A stretch of DNA of 64,000 nt from Klebsiella planticola ATCC 33531 (GTDB lineage: Bacteria > Pseudomonadota > Gammaproteobacteria > Enterobacterales > Enterobacteriaceae), in the NCBI RefSeq assembly GCF_000735435.1, contig NZ_JMPP01000055.1:62001-126000 (forward strand). Direction: 5' to 3'. How positions within the stretch are numbered: position 1 is the first letter of the stretch; every line of letters begins with the position of its first letter. Position numbers and translations under genes: made by a program. Positions 20,059 to 28,559 of the stretch are shown here, piece by piece. The notes below the pieces were generated by a model. It made no database searches, was not told where the DNA came from, and saw nothing but the letters and a program-made list of their open reading frames with translations.

Positions 20059-20211
20059 TCACAGCCCTCCGTTCGGATTAAACAACTGGAAAGTGCGGTT
20101 ATCGCCTTCCTCAGTAGACACGTCCCGGAACGTCGTGACTGTGCGCCGCCCGTTTGGCTCAATAACAATTGACCGAAACCAGGCGGCCTCAACGTCTGCT
20201 GTGCGTGGCAT
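20059..20211 (-). CDS. Small SOS-controlled phage protein
   Basis: This 50-residue frame starts MPRTADVEAAWFRSIVIEPN and ends FQLFNPNGGL. I do not recognise a named family, though similar small proteins accompany UmuD-like genes in other enterobacterial prophages as I recall. A GAGAGG ribosome site lies 8 bases before the ATG, and a LexA box sits 20-40 bases upstream. Its stop is immediately followed by the UmuD'-like gene, so the two should be co-transcribed. Confidence 0.6.
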   Translation of the reverse strand: MPRTADVEAAWFRSIVIEPNGRRTVTTFRDVSTEEGDNRTFQLFNPNGGL

Positions 20212-20230
20212 GATCTGAACCTCTCAATAA

Positions 20231-20250
20231 TACTGTTTTTACATACAGTA
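20231..20250. promoter_or_regulatory. LexA box
   Basis: TACTG-N10-CAGTA is present, with the exact core CTGT-N8-ACAG expected of enterobacterial LexA sites. A TATTAT -10 hexamer reads leftward at its downstream edge (20227-20232), so LexA would cover the spacer of the promoter for 20211-19737. Confidence 0.85.
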
Positions 20251-20282
20251 GTTTTAATTTGGAATCTGATCAAGTGAGTGTT

Positions 20283-20307
20283 CGGCTATCAATTTTCACG
20301 ATAGCCG
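20283..20307 (-). terminator. Possible terminator hairpin after the fibre operon
   Basis: CGGCTATC (20283-20290) and GATAGCCG (20300-20307) form a perfect 8-base stem with a 9-base loop just beyond the stop of the lectin-like tail protein. There is no clear T run, so it may be a weak terminator or an mRNA end stabiliser. Confidence 0.4.
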
Positions 20308-20328
20308 TAAGTGATTACTATTACTGGT

Positions 20329-21138
20329 TTATCCTAAATCTGTAATGCCCCATGCTGCATTAAGGTATGTGCTGATACTGTCGATAACAGATGCCACCTC
20401 AGCCTGTGACAGGGCAGCTTCAAAAATCAGTTCCATACCCATGGTGATATCCGCACCGGCTGGATATGCCGCACTGGCATGATGCGAACCAATCCTGATA
20501 GTTCTCCCCGTGTAAGCCGTCCTGTTAGTCAGCGCTCTTGACCCCTGCCATGCAAGAGCACCCCCTTGCCGACCGCCGATTCGGGCAATGTTATTATCGC
20601 CGTCAATCAGTGATACAAAGGCCGCCCATTTCGTCACATCATAATTGGTCGTGAAGTTATTAATCATATTGGTCGGCGTGGCGTTGTTATCTTCAACAAA
20701 TGCGCCATAGATGGTATTTGGTGCAGTGGCCGTATACATAAATGCAAGGCCATCACCGCGGTATACAATCGGTGATCCCGAGTAATTGTAGTTACCCATC
20801 ATGAACGCTTGCTGCGTTTCGGTGGCCGCCGTCGGTTTTACCGGCTTACAGATCACGATATGGGTCTGGTTCCTGGTAGACACCCTGCCTGTATCGAAAC
20901 AGTTACTGAAATTACACACAGCGCCAAAGGTCGGGGAAATTGTCGGTGTGCCTACCATGGTCAGCGGAGTGGAGCTGTCAGCCAGATTCCTGATGCTCAG
21001 CGCGGCATTGCCGCCCTGGACATGCATACCTTTCAGTCCGGTAGTGACAGGCAAATCGGGCAGCATAAAATGCCCCTTTTTGGGGTGGCTTCCTGGAATA
21101 ACAATGTCGCCCAGTTTTGGAATATAAATTGTGCTCAT
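20329..21138 (-). CDS. Phage tail protein with lectin-like fold (putative)
   Basis: This 269-residue protein follows the large fibre gene by 5 bases on the same strand. It is rich in beta-prone segments and ends with a helix (SQAEVASVIDSISTYLNAAW). Phrases such as FMMGNYNYSGSPIVYRGDGLAF and TIRIGSHH resemble concanavalin/LamG-type domains in phage side-tail proteins. No catalytic motif is visible. It is probably a second receptor-binding subunit working with the fibre upstream, but this is inferred from position and composition. Confidence 0.6.
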   Translation of the reverse strand: MSTIYIPKLGDIVIPGSHPKKGHFMLPDLPVTTGLKGMHVQGGNAALSIRNLADSSTPLTMVGTPTISPTFGAVCNFSNCFDTGRVSTRNQTHIVICKPVKPTAATETQQAFMMGNYNYSGSPIVYRGDGLAFMYTATAPNTIYGAFVEDNNATPTNMINNFTTNYDVTKWAAFVSLIDGDNNIARIGGRQGGALAWQGSRALTNRTAYTGRTIRIGSHHASAAYPAGADITMGMELIFEAALSQAEVASVIDSISTYLNAAWGITDLG

Positions 21139-21143
21139 ATTTT

Positions 21144-23486
21144 TTAGCCTTTAATCAGCGCGTTATTAAGGGATGAAGCGATCATGTTTCCGCCAACGGT
21201 GCTCGGGTGCAGGTTATCAATGAAGCAGCCAAGCCCGTTCATTTCCGTCCAGGTGTCGAACAGGTCATAAATACTGAAAAACTCACAGTTCAGCGTCTGA
21301 GATAGGTCGTACATTACGTCACGGAAAGCAACGAGCGGTGTTACCGCGGTGCCGTTGGTTCTCGGGGGAGCCATGAGGATGAAACCCACGTCAGGCAGTA
21401 CAGCGCGACATGCGGCCATATAGGTTTGCAGTGCAGTGCGAAATGTCTGGGTTCCGGTTGAAATGCGGTAGTCGTTGTTACCAATGACTATAGCGATCAC
21501 GTCAGGCTGAATGGTGCTGAGGTATTCCGAGATTTTGTCGGAGAACAGCAAAAACTGATCGGCGAGAATCCCGGCATTACCTGCCTTACTCATCACGCAT
21601 CCTGCAACGCCAGAGCGCCAGAAGTAAAATCCATGTATGGCCACGCGCCCGGTATTCCCGTCAGTCTTGGTATAAATCGTCCTGACCTCATCCGTCATAC
21701 CTGTCAGTAACACAGATTTCGTCGTGCCTGTATTTCCACACACAACAGTGGTCCACTGTGTCACCCCGCCAACGTCGTAGCCGTACTGAAAGGTGCCATT
21801 CAGGTCCTGATAGTAAATACGGCAATCAGTACAGCGCACGTTCGTTACGTTGAAATAGGCCGTGTTCGTCGTGGTGTTGATGGACTGGCCGTCAATACCG
21901 CAGCCATAAAGCGGAGCTCCACTCGTCGGCGAAGCGTCATATAAATCCCAGCCGGCAGAGCGAAAGATATTTGAACCATCGCGGGACGCACCATAGTTCA
22001 CAGTGCGCCAGCCTAAACCAGCGTCACCATATTCAGCACTCAGGACGCCAGCGATTGCGGTCGCAAGTTCATTATTCTGCGTCCAACTGTCACCCGTGAG
22101 AAGAAAATTAGGCTGCGTAGCCATCCCGGCTTTGAGTTGCGCCTTTTTGGCTTTCCAGCGCCACAGCGTGCGACTGTCGGTATGCAAAGGCATGTTGTAA
22201 TAGGCGGTATACATGCGGCGCTGGTATGCGCTGGCAAGTGACGCGCTGATGTTTGGTCCGACCCCGTAAGCATCAAACTTTCCATCCTGAAACCAGAACA
22301 GAACGTTATCACTACCATCCGTCATGCCCGGAACGAATCCCGCCGATACAAGCGGGACCGCTTTATTAAGGGCGGGGGAAATAATGGAGTTAATATAGTT
22401 CCATATTTTTGTTTTAAAACTTTCGGAAATAATGGATACATCGAATCCACTATCCCACCAAACCGGAACGTTATTATTGGCATCAATAAACAGAGGAAAG
22501 AAAGCGTTTGATACATCATCTACCTGAGAATTTAGTGCATCACCCAGCCTAGAATGAACGTCATCATAAATCATCTGGTATAGAGCTAATGAAAGTCGTG
22601 ATACTGCAAAACCATCATCCCACCAGACCGGAACGTTATCAGCTCCATCAGTGAAAAACGGGAAATAGTTGTTACCGACGTCGCCGCTCACAATAAACCG
22701 ACTGATGAAATCGAAAACTGCGTTTATGGCCTCCTGTGACGGCATTACCCTGCCAGTTGGCTCCAGTGTCCCGGCAGTATTGATGACCTCAATAGCCAGC
22801 GCTCCACCATCTGAGCTGCGGTAATACGCAGTTGCCCCAGTCGGAATATTTCCAGCATCTGCATCAGCCTGTGCCGCCGCCAGAGTAGGAAACTCGCGAA
22901 TAGTCCCTGTTACCGCCGCCGTTCCTGGCTGTTTGGCCTGAAGTACTGGCACACCTGCTTTGTTTTGGTACTGCCATGCAGCAGACAGAGCGTCGGGACC
23001 CTGAGCCACCCAGAAAGACTGACCGTCAGTAGTAGCCGCCATACCAGCAATTGTGCCGTCCGGATCAGTTGCTGTCTTATAGAACGTGAACTTATTCTGC
23101 GCGTATTCAGAAGCATTATCTGCATATTCGGCAGCCTGCGACGCAGACTCTCCAGCCTGCTGCGTGTACTGAGCGATCACATTCAGCGTGTCAGCGGTCA
23201 TCATGTTTGCCGCGAAGTCATTGGCTGCCCATGCTCGCGCCAGCGTACCTTCCTGCGCACGCTCAATCGTGAAGATATCGCCTGTTTTTGCTGTAACGTT
23301 CACAATTTCAACTTGTGAACCAGTGGCTGCGTCAATGATGGTCAACTTAAAATAGCTGACACCTTCCTCGACGCTTGGGAACTCGGCACCAGTTCCAGCG
23401 CTAACGATCAGCGACGTGTCGGTTGCGCTGATAGCAGAAGCCAGCGTGCTTTCTGCGTTGTTTGTAGCCAAAAGGGTCAGTGCCAT
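21144..23486 (-). CDS. Tail fibre/spike with SGNH esterase domain
   Basis: The 780-residue fibre has three parts. Residues 1-100 are an anchor shared with the short fibre at 18679-19683, and 100-250 are an Ala-rich stalk (QAAEYADNASEYAQ). Residues 275-410 hold three copies of a motif with the core DG.DNVPVWWD.GF, about 54 residues apart. The C-terminal SGNH hydrolase has block I GDSW (Ser467), block III GNND (669-672) and block V DNLH (757-760). Phage proteins of this type deacetylate or de-esterify surface polysaccharide, so it probably modifies host capsule or O-antigen during adsorption. Confidence 0.85.
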   Translation of the reverse strand: MALTLLATNNAESTLASAISATDTSLIVSAGTGAEFPSVEEGVSYFKLTIIDAATGSQVEIVNVTAKTGDIFTIERAQEGTLARAWAANDFAANMMTADTLNVIAQYTQQAGESASQAAEYADNASEYAQNKFTFYKTATDPDGTIAGMAATTDGQSFWVAQGPDALSAAWQYQNKAGVPVLQAKQPGTAAVTGTIREFPTLAAAQADADAGNIPTGATAYYRSSDGGALAIEVINTAGTLEPTGRVMPSQEAINAVFDFISRFIVSGDVGNNYFPFFTDGADNVPVWWDDGFAVSRLSLALYQMIYDDVHSRLGDALNSQVDDVSNAFFPLFIDANNNVPVWWDSGFDVSIISESFKTKIWNYINSIISPALNKAVPLVSAGFVPGMTDGSDNVLFWFQDGKFDAYGVGPNISASLASAYQRRMYTAYYNMPLHTDSRTLWRWKAKKAQLKAGMATQPNFLLTGDSWTQNNELATAIAGVLSAEYGDAGLGWRTVNYGASRDGSNIFRSAGWDLYDASPTSGAPLYGCGIDGQSINTTTNTAYFNVTNVRCTDCRIYYQDLNGTFQYGYDVGGVTQWTTVVCGNTGTTKSVLLTGMTDEVRTIYTKTDGNTGRVAIHGFYFWRSGVAGCVMSKAGNAGILADQFLLFSDKISEYLSTIQPDVIAIVIGNNDYRISTGTQTFRTALQTYMAACRAVLPDVGFILMAPPRTNGTAVTPLVAFRDVMYDLSQTLNCEFFSIYDLFDTWTEMNGLGCFIDNLHPSTVGGNMIASSLNNALIKG

Positions 23487-23508
23487 GTCTCCTCCGGGAT
23501 ATAGGCAT

Positions 23509-23531
23509 AAAAAAACCCGCCGAAGCGGGTT
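23509..23531 (-). terminator. Intrinsic terminator after the moron gene
   Basis: Reading leftward, ACCCGC-TTCG-GCGGGT is followed by seven Ts, a strong textbook terminator. It lies between the moron (24027-23566) and the fibre gene start (23486), so fibre expression needs read-through by Q-modified polymerase or its own promoter. Confidence 0.88.
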
Positions 23532-23565
23532 GTTTGATTAATTATTTGGAAGATTTAATTAAATA

Positions 23566-24027
23566 TTACCACTGATTATTTTTATCAGATTCATTCAATT
23601 CACGCCTAAATATTTTCTTGTATTTTTTAATGTAGATGTCAGGACTTGCCCTGCATTTCATTTGAAAGTTTCTGTCAAAGTTGTCAGGATTTTCGTTTAT
23701 ACCAAATACCGCGTCACTTTTAATCAATTCTTTAACCATGTCTCTATATTCATCATGAGGAATGAGAAGAATTTCACCTATCCCTCTATCACCATCATAC
23801 GTTCCTGATGCCGCGTCTTTAGCTGCATTAATCATGATAAGAGATGAGGCATAACATATATTATATATGTTTGAATCGGTTGGCTTTAGCCCCTTCTGAT
23901 TTATCTTGTTTATTATAGCCTTCATCTCTGATGACTGCTCCTGGGTTAGACCAGGAACCAAATCTTCTGAAATAGCTAATGGCGATACAATAAACAATAA
24001 AACAATAGTCAAAATTTTGCGTTTCAT
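23566..24027 (-). CDS. Secreted moron protein of unknown function
   Basis: This 153-residue protein starts MKRKILTIVLLFIVSPLAIS, a clear signal peptide with cleavage near AIS-ED. A mature part rich in Lys, Asp and Asn follows, with two Cys (NICYASS and FQMKCRASP) that could form a disulfide. The gene is AT-rich compared with the flanking tail genes, sits between baseplate and fibre genes, and has its own terminator, the signs of an added cargo gene. I chose the ATG at 24027 because it begins the signal peptide. The function is unknown. Confidence 0.65.
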   Translation of the reverse strand: MKRKILTIVLLFIVSPLAISEDLVPGLTQEQSSEMKAIINKINQKGLKPTDSNIYNICYASSLIMINAAKDAASGTYDGDRGIGEILLIPHDEYRDMVKELIKSDAVFGINENPDNFDRNFQMKCRASPDIYIKKYKKIFRRELNESDKNNQW

Positions 24028-24083
24028 TTTACCATCTCTAAATATAACAGTTATGGTTACAATATCCTTCCATGATTTTTTTA

Positions 24084-24788
24084 TCAATCAATAATATCAA
24101 CTGTTATGCTCTGATAAAATGGCATGTGGAGCAACCCACTATCCATGGCCTGTTTGAAGAAAATGGCGAACTCGAAATCCTCGGTAATCACAAAGGCTGT
24201 ATCCTTCTGGTTGTACTTTCTGGAGTTATAGGCCGATGCGTTGTAGATGGCGCTCCGCGTGAACTGTCGGCGCCCTTTATAGATGGAAATCACGATGCCG
24301 CCATCCACAAACTGGATCGAGATACTCCAGCGCTGGTCATTGAGGATATCAGTACCATTGCCCCCCAGCAGGAACCGCAGAATTCTCCGCTTTATCCATG
24401 GGATGGAGAAATAGAAGCCATCACCTTTATAAAAATTCCAGGTCATGATCCGCTTAAAGAGGTCATCGGAGACCACCACCTGGTTTGACTGATCAACAAC
24501 CCGGTATTCATTGAATGCCAGTTGGTTGAACTCGAAGGTGTTGTATGGCCCTATCTCATGCTGATCGCTGCTGGAAATTACTGGCGGCAACACGCCATAA
24601 ATGCCATGGGCAATCCATCGGAGCTGGTCTCCGGTGTTGTATTCACCGATGAAAATCGGCAGGTTGGCATTAACCATCCAGTCATAAATGCCCTGCGCCA
24701 TCGAATTATACGCAGTAAAAAACGCCCGCAGATTGTCATCGTCGTTGTATTGCGTATACATATACGACCGGATGATATCGTCCAGCAT
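24084..24788 (-). CDS. Tail protein, P2 gpI-like position (baseplate)
   Basis: This 234-residue protein follows baseplate J and precedes the fibre genes, the position of gpI-type proteins that link baseplate to fibres. It starts MLDDIIRSYMYTQYNDDDNL and is rich in aromatic residues (NFYKGDGFYFSIPWIKRRI). No named family is certain. Its start is 1 base from the end of the baseplate J gene. Confidence 0.65.
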   Translation of the reverse strand: MLDDIIRSYMYTQYNDDDNLRAFFTAYNSMAQGIYDWMVNANLPIFIGEYNTGDQLRWIAHGIYGVLPPVISSSDQHEIGPYNTFEFNQLAFNEYRVVDQSNQVVVSDDLFKRIMTWNFYKGDGFYFSIPWIKRRILRFLLGGNGTDILNDQRWSISIQFVDGGIVISIYKGRRQFTRSAIYNASAYNSRKYNQKDTAFVITEDFEFAIFFKQAMDSGLLHMPFYQSITVDIID

Positions 24789-24789
24789 G

Positions 24790-26208
24790 CTACGCCCCTG
24801 TTACGATCACGCCATCCGACGCGATATAAAAATAACTGAACTTATCGCCGCTGATGATATTCGTCCCGGCGTCTGGCGGCGTTATCACACCGTTGATGGT
24901 GACTACGACGTTTAAAGTGCTGATCAGCCCCATATCGATTGTGGAGTTAATCGCCTGCAAAAATGCGTCTTTCAGGTTGTTAACGTTCAGCGGTTTCCCG
25001 GCGAATATGCCATTCACATACTGAATCGTAGGCGCCGAAACCAGAGAGGCGACCGTGGCATCAGTCAGGTAGTTAACACTTTCGGTCCCCCACTGATACG
25101 TCACTGTGACGCGCTGCAGTAATGGCGTCACGAATGGGATCACGTAGTTATCTGGCCAGTCGTTCACCGTCACGGTATTGTTTCTGACGTTAGGCGTCAC
25201 TTCACCCCCGCCCCCCCATGTCCCGGAGGAGGTGGTATCAATCCCGATGGAAAACGTGTGGGGTGTCAATACCGTCACAGTCAGCGGTACGTCATTAATG
25301 CCGGTCATCCCGGTTACGCCAGTGATCCTGATAACCTGTCCGTCGGTGTAACCATGAGTCAGGTCTGTACTGACGACACCAGGGTTTGCATTCGTGATCC
25401 CCGTGACGTTCAGTGAACACCCTTTCAGCCGGCTGATATCCCCTGCTGACTTATAGAGTGCGCCAGCAATATCATAAATATCACCGCCCGCACACATGAC
25501 TATCCACTTATCCCCGTCCTGAATGACAGAAACCAGGCGCGCCTGCACGTTATCAAGGCTGGTGAGATATTGCCGGATAAATCCAGGATATCCCTGAACT
25601 GTGGCCATCTGCGCCTGCCATACGCGATCACGAAACTGATAATTCGTTTCCGGGTCAGCACCAGGAGTGCCGGCGATCGGGTTGGTGCAGGTGATGGTGA
25701 CGTCAGACGGGAGGCTGGAAATGATCTGGTTAACCGTATTCACCGGCACCGCCCAGGTCCCGGTCTCCGTTCCTTCGCATGACACGCTGGAAGACACGCC
25801 AGATGACGAGATAATCGTCGCATCACTAACTGAATAGGTATAGGTCCCATCAGAAACAATAAACCCCTGCGGGATAACAAACCCCGCCGGGCCGGAAAAC
25901 TGAATCGGGACCGTTGTCGTGCCAGCCTTTTTCTGAGCGGGAATACCGGCCTGCTGCGCGAGAAGTTCCAGCATGGCGAGGTTAGCCTTTAGCGGCCCCA
26001 CTGAGTTAATCAGGTCAACCCTTGCCTGATCACAAACGATGAGCGCGCCGACATCGGTACTGGCCACATCCTCAATCAATGAGCCTGGTAATTCTGTTGT
26101 CAGTCCCGGAGATAGCGCAATAGCCTGGGAAACTAGCTGTGCTCGTAGCTCTTCCGCCGTCAGAGGTACCGGGCCTGCTGACGTATAGCTGACTGGTAAA
26201 TCGCTCAT
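24790..26208 (-). CDS. Baseplate J-like protein with inserted beta domain
   Basis: The 472-residue protein has the J-like layout: N-terminal helices (LTTELPGSLIEDVASTDVGA), the pattern ETNYQFRDRVWQAQ in the middle and the usual C-terminal DAFLQAINSTID. It should form the baseplate wedge ring. Residues about 267-340 hold an extra domain (THGYTDGQVIRITGV...TFS) related to insertions in the sheath and cement proteins of this phage. It overlaps the previous gene by 4 bases. Confidence 0.85.
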   Translation of the reverse strand: MSDLPVSYTSAGPVPLTAEELRAQLVSQAIALSPGLTTELPGSLIEDVASTDVGALIVCDQARVDLINSVGPLKANLAMLELLAQQAGIPAQKKAGTTTVPIQFSGPAGFVIPQGFIVSDGTYTYSVSDATIISSSGVSSSVSCEGTETGTWAVPVNTVNQIISSLPSDVTITCTNPIAGTPGADPETNYQFRDRVWQAQMATVQGYPGFIRQYLTSLDNVQARLVSVIQDGDKWIVMCAGGDIYDIAGALYKSAGDISRLKGCSLNVTGITNANPGVVSTDLTHGYTDGQVIRITGVTGMTGINDVPLTVTVLTPHTFSIGIDTTSSGTWGGGGEVTPNVRNNTVTVNDWPDNYVIPFVTPLLQRVTVTYQWGTESVNYLTDATVASLVSAPTIQYVNGIFAGKPLNVNNLKDAFLQAINSTIDMGLISTLNVVVTINGVITPPDAGTNIISGDKFSYFYIASDGVIVTGA

Positions 26209-26537
26209 ACGGCCACCTGTGTGATTATTTTTGAACCTGCGTTTGTGATTGCCGAGATGTTATAAACAGGCGGGTCGTCGCTGATCAGCGCAATCTGTAG
26301 TGAGGAAAAATACTGACTGAACTGTTTCTGAATGCGGTTTACGTAATACGTCGGCAGGATTTGCTGGATCACCGACCCGGCGGCTGGGATGCCGTTATTC
26401 GCGTAAAAAGGCGACTCCTGCGGCGCCAGTTTCAGATTCTGGATCAGGGTGGTCAAATACACCGAGTCGTTAAACCCGTTTTCGTCGGTTTCCACCAGGA
26501 CCCACTTCCCATCAGAGTTTCGGCCATAGGTTCTCAC
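26205..26537 (-). CDS. Baseplate wedge protein (gp25/W-like position)
   Basis: This 110-residue protein lies between the spike and baseplate J genes, where small wedge or lysozyme-like proteins are found. It starts MRTYGRNSDGKWVLVETDEN. The C-terminal half (SSLQIALISDDPPVYNISAI) resembles the phage plate family that contacts J. It has ATGA overlaps on both sides. Confidence 0.65.
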   Translation of the reverse strand: MRTYGRNSDGKWVLVETDENGFNDSVYLTTLIQNLKLAPQESPFYANNGIPAAGSVIQQILPTYYVNRIQKQFSQYFSSLQIALISDDPPVYNISAITNAGSKIITQVAV

Positions 26538-27250
26538 TCGGTGATACTCCCGTTAAAGGTTGAAGTCGGCCCCCCGGTATCATTTCCATCGTTGCCGTTT
26601 GAATGTTCATGGCTGTTTAGCCAGGTTAAAAGTGACTGCCATCCTCTAAGCATAATTGCCGGGCTGGTGCTGGCCACTGAATCCTGAAGATGTCCGGCAT
26701 CACCAGATAAGCTCCAGCGGCCTGCCGTAAGAGAAAATACAGTGCTGCCAACGGTTACCGTAAAGCTGTCAGGCGTGGAAATAGCGATGCTGTCAGGCTT
26801 TAGAAGAAAAGTGGTGTTATTTTCGCTATCGCGCAGAGTTACACCATCCGGCCCGTACACAGTAACCACCTGCCCGTCGACACTCTGCCACTCGGTATTA
26901 CTGATCGGCAAGAAAACAAGGGCGCTTAAGTTTGCTGGCGGAGTCATATCTGCAATGCCGCCCCCCTGGCCGCTAACCCCGCCAATGTAAGTATCTGCGG
27001 GGATAACAATCCCCTTGTCTCCCGGTTGCATAGGGTAACGAATATATTGAGGGCCAAATAAGGGGATAGTCACTTGCGGCAAAACATATGGGATATCCCT
27101 TAGCTCAAAGGAAACGGTGATCATATTCCCTGTTTGCTTAACCACACTCGCCGGAAGAACTTTCCCTGATTTTTGAAACGCATTTTCAATCTTTCTTTCA
27201 GTAAACCTGTTCATGCTTGAGGCAAAATTAAGCTTATTGTCGATGCTCAT
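26534..27250 (-). CDS. Baseplate spike, Gp138-type membrane-puncturing protein
   Basis: This 238-residue protein fits the P2 gpV/phi92 gp138 class of central spikes. It has an N-terminal OB-like domain (VSFELRDIPYVLPQVTIPLF...GDKGIVIPA) and a repetitive beta stretch (VYGPDGVTLRD, IAISTPDSFTVTV) suited to a trimeric beta-helix. The C-terminus includes SHEHSNGNDGNDTGGP, a His/Asp-rich end that may bind a metal ion at the tip, as in gpV. It would pierce the host outer membrane. Confidence 0.8.
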   Translation of the reverse strand: MSIDNKLNFASSMNRFTERKIENAFQKSGKVLPASVVKQTGNMITVSFELRDIPYVLPQVTIPLFGPQYIRYPMQPGDKGIVIPADTYIGGVSGQGGGIADMTPPANLSALVFLPISNTEWQSVDGQVVTVYGPDGVTLRDSENNTTFLLKPDSIAISTPDSFTVTVGSTVFSLTAGRWSLSGDAGHLQDSVASTSPAIMLRGWQSLLTWLNSHEHSNGNDGNDTGGPTSTFNGSITE

Positions 27251-28284
27251 GCATTACCTGCCTTAATGAAAGGGGAAGCCTCAACAATTGTTACCCATGC
27301 TTCTGCCGTTGGTTGCCTGCTATTTCCTAACAGGCGAACGGAGTTCACAATAAAGTCGCCAGTAAAGGCAGAGTCTTCTCGATATTGAGAGTAAGAAGAG
27401 GCCTGTATCAGCGGAGTGCTTTTTTTAGGCATCAGGATGTGATCACCAACCTGAATATCACCGCGCATTACGCACGCCATGCTGATTGTGTTAAATGCCA
27501 CCCATGTTGGCTGCCCTATTAAATCCTTGAAATCTATTTGGGTAGGGCTGTTGCTTCTGGCTACTGCGCTGGAAACAGAAGTCTTATCCGGGTGGTTATC
27601 GTAATCGTTATCCCATACCCGGATCTCATTACCATTCACTATTGCGATCTCTACTCCAGAGTATCCACCATCGCGAATTCTGGAACGTGAAAAAGCATTT
27701 AGGTCCTTGGCCAGGGTGACAATGTCATCACAAAACAGCCCCCGGTAATGATTAAGGATTAGCCGGTCGCTTATGTTGATATTAAACGTATACCCTCTGA
27801 TGTTCATAAAACACTGCGTGAGGGCTACAGAAAGCTTCTGCCCCTCCTTCCAGTCAAAGGTTAAAGGGAGGGGTACTGGTTTGTTATTTTGCACGTTCTG
27901 GACAGGGCCGACCACGATTATGAAGTCAAGTCGTAACTCAATTCCCTGCCAGTTACCAAAGACCTGATTTATCACGCCATCCAATACCAGTTTTGGCGCG
28001 GTAACTTTTCCAGCCAATGGCAGCCCATCTTTCATCCCAAGGAATATTTTAATTTTTTTGCCAAAGAAATTCTGGCGGGCCTGCTGCATTTCTTTTGGGC
28101 CAATACCCCAGATGGTCAGGTGAGTTTCCCCCTGGGGAGTCGATTCGCCGTACCTGAGGATATCAAACTCAATCATCAGGGCGCCTGGGTTGTAAACTCC
28201 GTTCTTATGGCTACTGTATTTTATCGTTCTTTCCGGAGAAGCACCTTCAGCGGGGATGGTTATCTCAATATCATAATATCTCAT
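27247..28284 (-). CDS. Baseplate hub protein
   Basis: The 345-residue protein starts MRYYDIEITIPAEGASPERT and lies between a small hub-associated protein and the spike. This is the position of the trimeric hub (T4 gp27/P2 gpD role), which adapts the tube to the spike. The C-terminal part (GDIQVGDHILMP, NSVRLLGNSRQP) looks like the beta-barrel domain of such hubs. Assignment is by position and general character. Confidence 0.6.
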   Translation of the reverse strand: MRYYDIEITIPAEGASPERTIKYSSHKNGVYNPGALMIEFDILRYGESTPQGETHLTIWGIGPKEMQQARQNFFGKKIKIFLGMKDGLPLAGKVTAPKLVLDGVINQVFGNWQGIELRLDFIIVVGPVQNVQNNKPVPLPLTFDWKEGQKLSVALTQCFMNIRGYTFNINISDRLILNHYRGLFCDDIVTLAKDLNAFSRSRIRDGGYSGVEIAIVNGNEIRVWDNDYDNHPDKTSVSSAVARSNSPTQIDFKDLIGQPTWVAFNTISMACVMRGDIQVGDHILMPKKSTPLIQASSYSQYREDSAFTGDFIVNSVRLLGNSRQPTAEAWVTIVEASPFIKAGNA

Positions 28285-28559
28285 GAGCTGTTTACCTCAA
28301 TCTGTCCATTCTGTTCGCGCCAGTACATGGAGGACGAATTAAACACTCCGGAGATAATATTTATTCCACCGTTAAGCACGGAGCCAACGAGCGGGGTATT
28401 AAGAATGGTATTCCCAGAGCCATCTGTTATTAGGACATACCACCTCAGTCCGGCAATGTTCCATTTGACCTGGCAGTTATATACGGTGCCATCAAGGATC
28501 GGTGTAAATGTCATGCTTTGACGATCATTGCCGGTAAACGGATAATACTGGGTTGTCAT
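28281..28559 (-). CDS. Small tail/baseplate protein (DUF6983-like)
   Basis: This 92-residue protein starts MTTQYYPFTGNDRQSMTFTP and contains LDGTVYNCQVKWN and RWYVLITDGSGN. It resembles small hub-associated proteins (DUF6983 type) found upstream of hub genes in DUF3383-sheath myophages. It overlaps both neighbours by 4 bases. Its exact role is not known. Confidence 0.6.
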   Translation of the reverse strand: MTTQYYPFTGNDRQSMTFTPILDGTVYNCQVKWNIAGLRWYVLITDGSGNTILNTPLVGSVLNGGINIISGVFNSSSMYWREQNGQIEVNSS

